A stretch of DNA of 64,000 bases, taken from PALSA-1353 sp050012375. GTDB taxonomy: Bacteria; Planctomycetota; Phycisphaerae; Tepidisphaerales; Tepidisphaeraceae. The translations under genes were made by a program, and so were the position numbers. Under the pieces are notes generated by a model. That model saw nothing but the letters and a program-made list of their open reading frames with translations. It did no database searches and was not told the DNA's origin. The stretch covers positions 7,617 to 71,616 of the forward strand of contig JBEKHH010000024.1 in NCBI GenBank assembly GCA_050012375.1, given 5' to 3'. Of this stretch, positions 7,673 to 17,700 are shown in pieces; within the stretch, counting starts at the first letter, position 1; each line of letters begins with the position of its first letter.

Positions 7673-9110
7673 TTTGAATCAGCGGAGTTTATCGCGCCGG
7701 ATCGGGCCGTTCGGCACCTTTGCCCTGATAGGCCTTTTTGCCGCCGGCTGCGCGATCGACCAGAAAAAAGAGATTGCCGTCTATCGGCAGGTCATCGACG
7801 CCAACAAGCCCGCGCCGGTGTCCATCGCGCCCGACCGCGTCGTGACCCTCACCGATGCCCTCATGCTCGGCATTCAGAATGAGGAACAACTCTCCGTCCA
7901 GGGCGAAAATTATCTCCAGGCCTTACTGGCCAAGGACAAGGCCTTCGCAAATTTTCTGCCCACCGTCAGCCTGTCGGCCGGCTGGAGTTATCAGAGCAGC
8001 GGTGGCGTCCTGCCGGGGCATCAGCAGCAGACGAATGCCTCCGTCCCGGGACAGTGGAACCTGTTCAACGGGTTCCGCGATTACTACAGCCTCAAGTCCG
8101 CCGACCAGTCCATCGAACAGCAGAAGCAGTTGGTCTTCGACCTGGAACAAACGGTCCTGCTGGATGTGGCGCAGAGCTATTACCAGGTTTTGACCAGCGA
8201 GCAGTCGGTGGAGGTCCTTTCCAATTCCCTCAAAGCACAGGAAGCGAACGTCAAGACGTTGCAGGAGCAGTTCAAGGTCGGGGCGGCCCGGCGGCTGGAT
8301 GTGGCCCAGGCGGAGTCGCAAGCGTCCGCAACGCGCGTCACGCTCCTTCAGGCACGGGCCGACGTCCGCACCGGCCGGGCGATGCTGGCGTACTTGGTGG
8401 ACGCGCCGATCATGAACAATCCGCTCCGCGATGACTTTGAGCCTCCGCAGGCCGCCGGGCCGCTGGACGGCTGGATCGCCGTCGCGGAAGAGGGCAGGCA
8501 GGACCTTCTGGCGGCCGACGCCGCCGTGCGGGCGGCGCGATATAACGTCAAGGTCGCCTTCGGACAATATTATCCCACGCTTGGGCTGAACACCGCGTGG
8601 GACATCTACAACCAACCGTTTCAGCCCGGCACATTCTGGGACACCATTCTCAACTTCAACGTCCCGCTCTACACCGGCGGCCTGATCCGCGCCGAGGTGC
8701 GCCAGGCATGGTCGCAATTCCGAGTCGCCGCGCTCAATCAGTCCCAACTCAGACGGCAAATCGACCAAAACGTCCAGATCGCCTACGTCGATCTCAAGTT
8801 GGCCCACGACGAATTGGCCGAGTTGCAAACCCAGGTGCTGGCCGCTCGCGATGAATTTTATCTGGCCCAGATGCTCTACCAAAACGGCGGCGGCACATAC
8901 CTGAATGTTTTGCAGGCCCAGGCCACGCTCCTTTCCACGCAGCTTCAGCTCACGACGGAGCAGTTCGCGCAGAAGACCGCGTACTTCAACCTTCTGCGCA
9001 CGGCCGGAAAGATCAGTTACGCATCCGTGACCTCCGCCACGCGGCCGTCGGAGCAGGCGATCCGTCAGCTTGCCACCCAACCGGTCACCCAGCCCTCGAC
9101 CCTGCCGTGA
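7665..9110 (+). CDS. TolC family outer-membrane efflux lipoprotein
   Basis: A 481-residue outer-membrane factor. A lipobox-like LFAAGC near residue 29 suggests a lipoprotein anchor. Two OEP repeats are visible as long alternating helical stretches (about 70-260 and 275-455), with the typical QAQATLLSTQLQLTTEQF end. It would give the MacAB-like pump an exit channel across the outer membrane. Translational coupling is likely on both sides: 8-nt overlap with the permease and 4-nt overlap with the following oxidoreductase. Confidence 0.92.
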   Translation: MNDLNQRSLSRRIGPFGTFALIGLFAAGCAIDQKKEIAVYRQVIDANKPAPVSIAPDRVVTLTDALMLGIQNEEQLSVQGENYLQALLAKDKAFANFLPTVSLSAGWSYQSSGGVLPGHQQQTNASVPGQWNLFNGFRDYYSLKSADQSIEQQKQLVFDLEQTVLLDVAQSYYQVLTSEQSVEVLSNSLKAQEANVKTLQEQFKVGAARRLDVAQAESQASATRVTLLQARADVRTGRAMLAYLVDAPIMNNPLRDDFEPPQAAGPLDGWIAVAEEGRQDLLAADAAVRAARYNVKVAFGQYYPTLGLNTAWDIYNQPFQPGTFWDTILNFNVPLYTGGLIRAEVRQAWSQFRVAALNQSQLRRQIDQNVQIAYVDLKLAHDELAELQTQVLAARDEFYLAQMLYQNGGGTYLNVLQAQATLLSTQLQLTTEQFAQKTAYFNLLRTAGKISYASVTSATRPSEQAIRQLATQPVTQPSTLP

Positions 9111-10132
9111 ACCCCAAAGCCACATTCACAGCGCTTCTCGTCGGCGCGGGCGGCATGGGACAAACCTGGGCCAGGAACCTGGCTGGTTGTCCCGAGGTTC
9201 AAACCGTCGGCTGGATGGACATCCGCCCCGGCGCTGCCGCCGCGGCCATCGACAAACTTCGACTCACGGGCGTCAAGGCCTATGACGATCTGGAGAAATC
9301 CCTGGCCGAGTTGCGTCCCGATTTTCTGGTCGATGTCACCGTCCCCGAAGCGCACCGGGACGTGACGCTGGCCGCCCTCGCCGCCGGGATCCCGGTGCTG
9401 GGCGAAAAGCCGATGGCCGATTCCATGTCCGCCGGCCGCGAAATGGTTGCCGCTTCGGAGCGGGCCGGCAAACTCTACATGGTGAGCCAAAGCCGCCGTT
9501 ACGACCCCCGCGCTCTGGCCTTCCGCAAAGCGATCGATCAGCACGTCGGCGCTCTCGGCATGCTGACGAGCGATTTTTTCCTCGGCCCGCATTTCGGCGG
9601 GTTCCGCGAACAGATGAACAGCCCTCTGATCCTGGACATGGCCATCCACACTTTCGATAGCGCTCGCCAGATCAGCGCCGCCGATCCGCTGAGCGTTTAT
9701 TGCCACGAGTTCAACCCCGCCTGGAGCTGGTTCAAGCACGGCGCGAGCGCCACGGCGATTTTTGAGATGAGCGGCGGGCTTCAGTACGCCTACCGCGGAA
9801 GCTGGTGCGCCCAGGGCTTGAACACGAGTTGGCAATCCGAATGGCGGGCCTTCGGCTCCCGCGGCGCGGCGGCGTGGGACGGCGAACACGACCCCGTCGC
9901 CGCCCGCGTCACCACCCACGAAGGTTTTATCCCGCCCACGGAAAAAATCGCCGTGAAGTCCGACGAAAGCATCCCCGCCGGCATCGCCGGCTCGCTGGCC
10001 GAATTCCTCCATGCCCTGCGCACGGGCCAGACGCCGCAAGGCGAGTGTCACGACAACATCAAAAGCCTGGCGATGGTTTTCGCGGCGATGGAATCGGCCC
10101 AGACCGGGCAGCGCGTGCAAATCAGCGTCTGA
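9107..10132 (+). CDS. Gfo/Idh/MocA family oxidoreductase
   Basis: A 341-residue NAD(P)-dependent dehydrogenase. The N-terminal Rossmann fold shows the dinucleotide motif VGAGGMGQTWARNL and the conserved EKP (GEKPMAD, about 96-102). The C-terminal domain carries a possible catalytic histidine (LDMAIHTFD, about 177-185). The substrate, probably a sugar or inositol derivative, cannot be read from sequence. The start is GTG at 9107, overlapping the TolC gene stop, so it is likely cotranscribed with the efflux operon although the functional link is unclear. Confidence 0.9.
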   Translation: MNPKATFTALLVGAGGMGQTWARNLAGCPEVQTVGWMDIRPGAAAAAIDKLRLTGVKAYDDLEKSLAELRPDFLVDVTVPEAHRDVTLAALAAGIPVLGEKPMADSMSAGREMVAASERAGKLYMVSQSRRYDPRALAFRKAIDQHVGALGMLTSDFFLGPHFGGFREQMNSPLILDMAIHTFDSARQISAADPLSVYCHEFNPAWSWFKHGASATAIFEMSGGLQYAYRGSWCAQGLNTSWQSEWRAFGSRGAAAWDGEHDPVAARVTTHEGFIPPTEKIAVKSDESIPAGIAGSLAEFLHALRTGQTPQGECHDNIKSLAMVFAAMESAQTGQRVQISV

Positions 10133-10149
10133 AGCGTTCCGGCGAATTC

Positions 10150-11487
10150 CTACGGGCCCATCGGCAGCGGCAGGTCGTCCAGTTCAAACGGCACGCTCAG
10201 CTTTTTCTGCTCCAGGGTCCTTTCCCATCGCAGCTTGCTCGGCGTGGTCATCGACGGCAAAAAGACGATGTTGATGACGACGCCGTCGGCGGCCGGCGTC
10301 GTGCTGAATGATTGGCGCCGCACCGTTTGCCCGTCGTCGTCCACAAGCTCCGCGGAACTCAGAAAATCCTGCAACACCGGATCCCCCAGCGCCACGCCCT
10401 GCAAGGTCAGGCCCAATTGACAATTCAGGTTCGTCTTTTGACAGCTCTGGACCGTCAGCGACAAGTCCCCGACGTTCTTGGTGACATTGCGAGCCCGCGT
10501 GATGTCGTTGACTTCCACGATCTGGCTGCGCGTCTGGGCCGTAAAATCGAGCCGTCCGCGCAGCCGGGCGATCTTCATGCCGAGTTGCGGGGTCGGCCGC
10601 AGGGTCACTTGCAGCGGCCACCACCACTCCCGCCGCCGCGCCATCGGACGGAAAAACCGCTGATTCATTACCGCCGGCATCAGCGAATGGCCCTTGTCGT
10701 CCACGCATTCCTTCAGCCAATCCATGTTGGTCACCCCGATCACGTGAAGCTTGGGCTCGGGAATGACGTCGATTATCAGATTCAGCGTGGCGGGCGCGAC
10801 CGGTTGATTCGCGGCATAATTCAGGATCCTGAATTCCTGGCACGTGCGCGGCGCGATGAGCAAACCGCCGGCTTCCCGCGCGTAACGATTTGCCAAATCG
10901 ATCTGAACGAACGCCCGCTGGCCCGAGGGTGCGAGCGTCAACCCCAGCGGTCCGACCCAGGGCCGCAGCCCGCTGGCGTCGCTGACCGCTCGCAGCGCTA
11001 GCCAGAAATCCGCGCGATCGAGATCGATGCTCGCGGTGCGGCCTTGGGCATACCCGGTCACCGCGGGCTGGCGAACCTCCAAATCCGCCCCTGCCTGCCA
11101 CGCAAATTCGTTCAGCACCGTTTGCAGCGGCGCGTCCTTGTAATGCATCGTCACCATGGCGTGCAGAAGGTTGCTTTCCTCCAGCCGGCCCGTCACGTCA
11201 TTCAGACGTGCGCGAGCCTCATCCGAAAGCTTGCCGGCCAGGGCGCTCCGCAACATCGGCTCGATGTCCGGCCCAAGATCGATCAGCTTGTTTTCCGCCG
11301 CCTGGCGAACGCTGAAATCGGGGCTGTCCAACTGGGTAATCAGCGAGGAAATCTGCGCCGACGGCATCGTCGCCGCCGGCGCCGTCGCCGCTGGCTCCGT
11401 CGTGGCGGGGGCATCCTGAGCGCGCGCGGGCCATGCCGCCGTCATCAGTGCCAAGCCAGCGATGATGAATGGCGTTCGACGCATCAT
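10150..11487 (-). CDS. Secreted protein with HEAT-like and STN-like regions (paralogue A)
   Basis: A 445-residue exported protein of unknown function. It has a signal peptide (MMRRTPFIIAGLALMTAA...ARA) and a Thr/Ala/Pro-rich linker. A HEAT-like unit follows (SPDFSVRQAAENKLIDLG, about 54-71), then an STN-like segment (DAPLQTVLNEFAWQAGADLE, about 118-137) of the kind found at the N-terminus of secretins and TonB receptors. The C-terminal half is beta-rich. It resembles the upstream neighbour at 11494-12816 in order and motifs, and both end in an FELDDLPLP / FELDDIDLP motif. The genes are 6 nt apart and probably form one operon. Confidence 0.75.
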   Translation of the reverse strand: MMRRTPFIIAGLALMTAAWPARAQDAPATTEPAATAPAATMPSAQISSLITQLDSPDFSVRQAAENKLIDLGPDIEPMLRSALAGKLSDEARARLNDVTGRLEESNLLHAMVTMHYKDAPLQTVLNEFAWQAGADLEVRQPAVTGYAQGRTASIDLDRADFWLALRAVSDASGLRPWVGPLGLTLAPSGQRAFVQIDLANRYAREAGGLLIAPRTCQEFRILNYAANQPVAPATLNLIIDVIPEPKLHVIGVTNMDWLKECVDDKGHSLMPAVMNQRFFRPMARRREWWWPLQVTLRPTPQLGMKIARLRGRLDFTAQTRSQIVEVNDITRARNVTKNVGDLSLTVQSCQKTNLNCQLGLTLQGVALGDPVLQDFLSSAELVDDDGQTVRRQSFSTTPAADGVVINIVFLPSMTTPSKLRWERTLEQKKLSVPFELDDLPLPMGP

Positions 11488-11493
11488 GGCCGC

Positions 11494-12816
11494 TTAGTGA
11501 AGCTCTTCGTCCGCATGCGGCAAGTCGATGTCATCGAGTTCAAACGGAATCGTCATGTGCCGCGTTTCGGTCGTGATTTCCCAGCGAAGCTTTTTCGGCG
11601 GCCCTACCGCGGGTGCGTTAGCGACATATCCCAGCGTCATCGACATCTGTCCACCGATTGAATTCGTGCTACTGGTGCTAATCATCTGCAAGGGGTGGTC
11701 CTTCTCGTCGAGAATCTGAAGCGATGAGATCAGGTTCTGCACGATGTCCCATCTCCCCGACGACGACGCGGGCCCGACGATCGACAGTTGCAATTGATAT
11801 TGTCCATTTTCCATGGCGAATTTCTGGATCGTGATCGTGTTGTCGCCGGCGCTCCGGGTGAGGTTATGCACCGACGGCAGATCATCCAACTCCAGCAGTT
11901 GCGATTTCGTCTGGACGTCGAACGCCAATTCCCCTTTCAGTTTTGCGATCTTCTTGCCCATCCCGGGGACCACCTGGAGATTCGCCGTGAGCGGTATCCA
12001 CCACTGCTGCACCCCGCCGCCAAAGTTCATGGGCGGCCCCGGTCGAACCAGGTCATGTCCCTTTTCGTCCACGCACTGGCGCATCCAATTGCCCGCGAAG
12101 GCCCCCACGACCTTCAGTTTCGGCTCGACCATCGCCGCCAACTGCACGCTCAGATTGGAGGAACCGTTCCCACCCCGCCCGAATTGAATGGACCACGTGA
12201 CCGCCTGCGGAGCAATCAGGCACGGGCCAAAAACGCGGGCGCGATCGCTATTGGAGGGCTCGAACCATCCAGAATTGTCCAGAATCATCCGCCCGTTCCC
12301 ATTTTCCGGCCGGGTATGCAGACCGCTGCCGTCCTCGACGGCGCGCAATGCCGTCCAGAAATCCACATGGTCCAGATTCAGCGAAATCTTCTTTGACATG
12401 ACGAACTGGCGGATCTCCGGCCGGTCAACACCCAAAGCCGCGCCCGCCTGGCTGGCGAAATCCTCCAGCACTCCCGCCAGCGGCGCATCGTGGCAATGGA
12501 TGGTGATGATCGAGGGGCCGAATTGCCGCCCTTCCCGAATCCGCAGGAGCGCCGCCCGAATCCGCGCGGCGGCCTCATCGGACAAGTTTGATTCCTTCAG
12601 CATTTCCTGCAACTGAGGCGCCGCCTCTTCTCCCATTTGCTCGAGCTTTTTCTGGGCAATTTGCCGCGTCGAGAATTGATCGCTGGTCAGATCATGCACC
12701 AGGGCAAGCACCTGCGGGGTGGGACGCGTGGTTGGCAGCGTCGATGGAAGCTCTGCCGCGCCCACTCCCGACGCCAGCATCGCCGCCAAAAACGCCGCCA
12801 TCCATCCAGACTTCAT
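11494..12816 (-). CDS. Secreted protein with HEAT-like and STN-like regions (paralogue B)
   Basis: A 440-residue paralogue of the downstream gene. It has a signal peptide (MKSGWMAAFLAAMLASGVGA), then a HEAT-like segment (SDQFSTRQIAQKKLEQMG), an STN-like segment (DAPLAGVLEDFASQAGAALG) and a beta-rich C-terminal half ending with FELDDIDLPHADEELH. The ATG at 12816 is chosen over the longer open frame (to 12870) because it gives a clean signal peptide and has GGAGG four bases upstream. Function unknown; the tandem duplication suggests a complex or a pair of related exported proteins. Confidence 0.75.
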   Translation of the reverse strand: MKSGWMAAFLAAMLASGVGAAELPSTLPTTRPTPQVLALVHDLTSDQFSTRQIAQKKLEQMGEEAAPQLQEMLKESNLSDEAAARIRAALLRIREGRQFGPSIITIHCHDAPLAGVLEDFASQAGAALGVDRPEIRQFVMSKKISLNLDHVDFWTALRAVEDGSGLHTRPENGNGRMILDNSGWFEPSNSDRARVFGPCLIAPQAVTWSIQFGRGGNGSSNLSVQLAAMVEPKLKVVGAFAGNWMRQCVDEKGHDLVRPGPPMNFGGGVQQWWIPLTANLQVVPGMGKKIAKLKGELAFDVQTKSQLLELDDLPSVHNLTRSAGDNTITIQKFAMENGQYQLQLSIVGPASSSGRWDIVQNLISSLQILDEKDHPLQMISTSSTNSIGGQMSMTLGYVANAPAVGPPKKLRWEITTETRHMTIPFELDDIDLPHADEELH

Positions 12817-12866
12817 GAATCCTCCACGGACGATTCTCACCCAAGGTCCGACGCCGGGCAAGGTGG

Positions 12867-13880
12867 TCAAATATCCGTCGGCACCGGTTCCACCCGCACG
12901 ATTCGCCGGCCATCAGATGACTCGTACAGCGCATCCATCAGCGCGCTGAGCAGCGCCCCATATCGCACGCCGGCTTTGAGCGGCTCTTTGCCCAGCAGCG
13001 CATTGACGAAATTCTTATGCGGCGTTGGGCCGCGGCCCGGGGCTTGAAGATCCTGCTTCACGTGCGGATAAATCCGCTTGCCGTCGGGGCCCTTGATCTC
13101 CAGCTTTCCACCGTATTGGTCGGTCAGGATCAGCATTCGGTCGGTCTGAATCTGGATTTCGGTGCCGAACGGCGGGCAATTGCCGCCGATGTTGAAGCTG
13201 GCGATCGCGCCGTTCTGGAAGCGCGCGATGGCCACGCCGCTGATGTCCACGGGCGATGAACATTTGTCATAGAAACACGCGACCTCGACCACCGGATCGT
13301 TCATCAGCCACATCACCGCGTTGAACAGATGCGCACCGGTGTCGAACATCATTCCGCCGCCGGCCATTTCGGGCTGCTGCCGCCAGGTATTGGCGGTCGC
13401 TTTAAGCCAATTCTGGCTCACCCAGCCGCCGATCGATTGCACCTTTCCCATTTGGCCGGTGTCGCGAAGCTCGGCCAGGTATCCATATTCCGCGGTGTAC
13501 GGGGCCTGAAAGGTGATCCCCAGCAGCTTTCCCGTCGCCTTCACTCTCCGCCAAAGGTCATACGCGTGCTGGGAGGTGGTGACCATCGGCTTTTCGGTCA
13601 GCACGTGCAATCCCCGGTCCAGGGCCGCCTTGGCGTGCGGCCAGTGCAGCGCATGCGGGGTAACGAGGACCATCGCAGCCAGTTTCGCGCGGCCGTCGGC
13701 GAGCAACGATTCCATCGACGCAAACTCCACCGCCTCGGGAAAATATTTCTGCCGAAACTCCGCCGTCCGCGCGGTCACGGGATCGACCAGCGCAACCACT
13801 TTGACCTCCGGGACCTTGCAAAGTTCCTGCGCGTGCCAATGGGCCATGTTTCCGCAACCGACAATCGCAAAGTTAAACAT
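12867..13880 (-). CDS. Gfo/Idh/MocA family oxidoreductase
   Basis: A 337-residue second member of this family, distinct from the one at 9107. Rossmann motif FAIVGCGNMAHWHAQEL (residues 3-19), the conserved EKP (LTEKPMVTT, about 95-103) and a C-terminal substrate domain with MFDTGAHLFNAVMWL carrying the expected histidine. Its start overlaps the end of the esterase gene at 13873 by 8 nt, so the esterase, oxidoreductase and perhaps the STN-like pair may form one minus-strand operon. Substrate unknown. Confidence 0.9.
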   Translation of the reverse strand: MFNFAIVGCGNMAHWHAQELCKVPEVKVVALVDPVTARTAEFRQKYFPEAVEFASMESLLADGRAKLAAMVLVTPHALHWPHAKAALDRGLHVLTEKPMVTTSQHAYDLWRRVKATGKLLGITFQAPYTAEYGYLAELRDTGQMGKVQSIGGWVSQNWLKATANTWRQQPEMAGGGMMFDTGAHLFNAVMWLMNDPVVEVACFYDKCSSPVDISGVAIARFQNGAIASFNIGGNCPPFGTEIQIQTDRMLILTDQYGGKLEIKGPDGKRIYPHVKQDLQAPGRGPTPHKNFVNALLGKEPLKAGVRYGALLSALMDALYESSDGRRIVRVEPVPTDI

Positions 13881-14640
13881 GCGAACTCCGTGATGCGGCC
13901 GGCAGCGGGGCGACGGCGCTGAGAACGGCCAGATATTTGGGCGAGATGTCGCCGATTTTGATCGCTTCGCGGCTCAGGCGTCTGTTGACCGAATGCCAAT
14001 GATCCGCCTGCCAGGTGGCCAGATGCCGGCCCCAGCGTGCGCTTTTCACCGAGACCAGTCCATCATTGGGTCCATCGACCTTGCTGATGATTCTCCAGGG
14101 AAGCAAAGCGAACGCCGGCATTTTACGCCAGGGTTGCGACGCGGCGATGGAAAAATAGGGCACGGACGGCACGTCGTGAATTTCGGAGTTAAACCGCCGG
14201 CAACGTTCGCTCGTCACATCCAGGACGCCCTCCATGTCCAGGCCCAGACGATCGATCAGCTCGATCGCCCGCAATCGCCGGCCGAGATTTTCAACGCACC
14301 AGTCGGCCCACGGCGAGCCGCGATGCGGGGTGCAAACGGTCACCAGCGCCCGCACCTGCCGCGTCATGTCCAGTCGCCCGAGCATGTACCGGGCGTCCAG
14401 CCCGCCCAGCGAATGAGCGACGAGCACGACCCGCTGGCCGTCCCAGGCCTTTCGGTTGTCGAGCATCCACTGTTTAAGCTGCGCTGCGCGCCGTTGGATT
14501 CCAGCCGTCGGATGCACGGCCGTCGCCATCACCGAATACCCGGCGGCGGCGATCGCCCGGTCAATCCCCCCAAACGGCGGCCAGCCCATCTTTGGGAGTC
14601 CGCCTCCGCATAGACCGTGATGGAGCACGACTGGAATCAT
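13873..14640 (-). CDS. Alpha/beta-hydrolase, triacylglycerol lipase/esterase-like
   Basis: A 255-residue hydrolase. The nucleophile elbow is VAHSLGG (about 83-89, Ser86), and the N-terminal HHGLCGGG resembles an oxyanion HG motif. A later His (ADHWHSVNRRLS) could complete the triad with an Asp in between (KVDGPNDGLVSVKSA). This pattern resembles bacterial lipases of the LipA/EstA type. No signal peptide is obvious, so it is probably cytoplasmic. The start ATG is at 14640; the 108-bp gap to carB should hold divergent promoters. Confidence 0.85.
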   Translation of the reverse strand: MIPVVLHHGLCGGGLPKMGWPPFGGIDRAIAAAGYSVMATAVHPTAGIQRRAAQLKQWMLDNRKAWDGQRVVLVAHSLGGLDARYMLGRLDMTRQVRALVTVCTPHRGSPWADWCVENLGRRLRAIELIDRLGLDMEGVLDVTSERCRRFNSEIHDVPSVPYFSIAASQPWRKMPAFALLPWRIISKVDGPNDGLVSVKSARWGRHLATWQADHWHSVNRRLSREAIKIGDISPKYLAVLSAVAPLPAASRSSHV

Positions 14641-14748
14641 GAGACGCCGGACAGTTTATCAGTTATCAGCAGCGATGCCCGGCCCGATTGGTAAACCCCG
14701 CCTCACCTCTGTAGATTACGCCGAAATTTTGTTCGCACCGATCCCCTC

Positions 14749-17700
14749 ATGCCCAAACGCACCGACATCCACTGCATCCTCATCATCGGCTCCGGCCCCA
14801 TCGTCATCGGCCAAGGCTGCGAATTCGACTATTCCGGCGTGCAGGCCTGCCGGGCGCTGAAGGAAGAAGGCTATCGCATCGTCCTGATCAACAGCAATCC
14901 AGCGACGATCATGACCGATCCCGAGTTCGCCGACGCCACTTACATCGAGCCGATCACCCCCGAAGCGGTTGAGAAGATCCTGGAGCGCGAGAGCCACGGC
15001 CCGCAGCCCATCGACGCCGTGCTGCCCACTCTCGGCGGGCAGACGGGACTCAACACCGCCATGGCCTGCTACGACCAGGGAATCTTCACGCGTTACGGCG
15101 TGCAGATGATCGGCGCCAACCGCCAGGCGATCTTCCGCGGCGAAGACCGACAGGTCTTCAAGGACCTGATGCTGAAGATCGGCCTGAAAGTCGCGCGCAG
15201 CGGCGTGGTTCATTCGCTGGAAGACGGCCGAAAGGTGCTGGAAGACATCGGTCTGCCACTGATCATCCGGCCCGCGTTCACGCTGGGCGGGACGGGCGGC
15301 GGAATCGCCTACAACGTCGAGGAATTCGACGCGATCGTCCAGCGCGGACTCGATGCCAGCCCCGTCACCGAAGTGCTGATCGAGGAATCGGTCATCGGCT
15401 GGAAAGAATTCGAAATGGAGGTGATGCGCGACAAGAACGACAACGTGGTCATCATCTGCTCCATCGAAAACGTCGATCCGATGGGCATCCACACGGGGGA
15501 CAGCATCACCGTCGCCCCCATCCAAACGCTGACGGACAAGGAATACCAGCGAATGCGCGACGCCAGCATCGCCGTCATCCGGGCCGTCGGCGTGGAAACC
15601 GGCGGCAGCAACATTCAGTTCGCGGTGAATCCGGAAAACGGCGAGATGATCGTGGTGGAGATGAATCCGCGCGTGAGCCGAAGTTCAGCCCTGGCGTCCA
15701 AGGCGACCGGATATCCGATCGCCAAATTGGCCGCGAAACTGGCCGTGGGGTATACGCTGGACGAATTACCGAATTACATCACGAGCAAGCAGGACAAGAG
15801 CCTGTACACCTCCGCCTGTTTCGAGCCGACGATTGATTATTGCGTGATCAAAATCCCGCGCTGGACGTTCGAGAAATTCCCCGATGCGGATGAAACGCTG
15901 ACGACGCAGATGAAAAGCGTCGGCGAGGCGATGGCCATCGGCCGGACGTTCAAGGAAGCGTTGCAGAAGGGGATTCGGAGCATGGAAGTGAAGCGGTTTG
16001 GGTTTGGATTGGATCAGTATGATAAGTGGCTGAACGCTCAGCATAATCCGCCCAAAGCCCAGGGAACTAGCTCCCTGGGCCTTGGCACGGACAAATCCGA
16101 CAAAACCGCTCAAGGCGAGAGCCTCGACCATGAATGGCCGATTCCCGAGGAAAAGCTGCGGAGAAAACTGGCCGTTCCCAGCCAGGGCCGGCTGTATTAC
16201 ATCCGTTATGCGATGAAGATGGGCTGGTCGATCGATCGAATTTACGATCTGACGAAGATCGACCGGTGGTTTCTGGCTGAGATGAAGCAGTTGGTGGACT
16301 TCGAGACCAAGCTTATCAACCCTGATGCCGGTCCCGATGTCCTTCTGAAGGCAAAGCAGTGGGGTTACAGCGACATTCAACTCGCCAGCGCTGCCGTGTC
16401 CAAGCCCAAGCTTGTCCGACGAGCGCGCGAACAGGCCGGAATAAAGCCGATGTACAAGCTCGTCGATACCTGCGCGGCGGAGTTCGAGGCTTCGACGCCT
16501 TATTACTATTCCAGCTATGAAACGCCGTTCAGCGTAAACGGCAAACCCGCCGCCGAAGACGAAATCCGCCTCACCGACACACCTAAGGTCATCATCATCG
16601 GCGGCGGCCCCAATCGCATCGGGCAAGGCATTGAGTTCGATTACTGCTGCGTCCATGCGGCGTTCGCCATGAAGGAACTGGGATTGGAATCCGTGATGAT
16701 CAATTCCAACCCGGAAACGGTCAGCACCGATTACGATACGAGCGATTTGCTTTTCTTCGAGCCGCTGACGCACGAGGATATCCTGAACATCTGCGAGCGA
16801 TTGAATGGCGGCCCATTTAGCGGCGGTGCGCAGCACCGCGGGTTGGTTCTCGGCGTCATCGTCCAATTCGGCGGACAAACGCCGCTCAACCTCGCCCGCG
16901 GGCTGAAGGAAGCCGGCGTCCCCATCCTCGGGACCACCGTCGAATCCCTGGACGCCGCCGGCGACCGCGAGCAATTTCGCGAACTGCTCCAGAAATTGAA
17001 CCTCAAACAGCCCGTCAACGGCATCGCCCGCAGCGTTGCCGAGGCCCGTGAAATCGCCAATCGCATCGGCTATCCAGTTTTGGTCCGGCCCAGCTTCGTG
17101 CTCGGCGGGCGGGCAATGGAGATCGTCTCGGATGAAAATCAGCTCAATCATTACATGGCCCAGGCCGTCGAGGCTTCGACCATCGCCAACGCCCCGATCC
17201 TGGTGGATAAATTCATCGACGCGGCCACGGAGGTCGATGTCGATTGCCTGGCCGATTTCGATCCGGGCGGAAAATCCGACACCGGCCGCGCCATCATCAT
17301 CGGCGTCATGGAGCACATCGAGGAAGCGGGAATCCACAGCGGCGATTCGGCCTGTTCGCTGCCGCCGTATTCGCTTTCGCCTCAAATCGTCACCGAACTG
17401 AAACGGCAGACGCGGCTGCTGGCTGAGGCGCTGCAAGTTCGCGGGCTGATGAACGTTCAGTACGCGATCAAGAACAACGAGATTTATGTCATCGAAGTGA
17501 ATCCCCGCGCCAGCCGAACCGTGCCCTTCGTTTCCAAGGCCACGGGCGTCGCATGGGCCAAGATCGCCGCGAAGGTCATGGCCGGGAAATCGCTGGACGA
17601 GTTGGGCGTGCGCGAGCTGCCGCCTCCCCGCCACGTTTCGGTCAAGGAAGTCGTTTTCCCATTCAACAAATTCCCCGGCGTGGACATCATCCTCGGCCCG

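Noticed and set aside
7923..9125. 400-codon minus-strand frame opposite the TolC-family gene
   Set aside because: Shadow of a family-supported gene; no domain seen.
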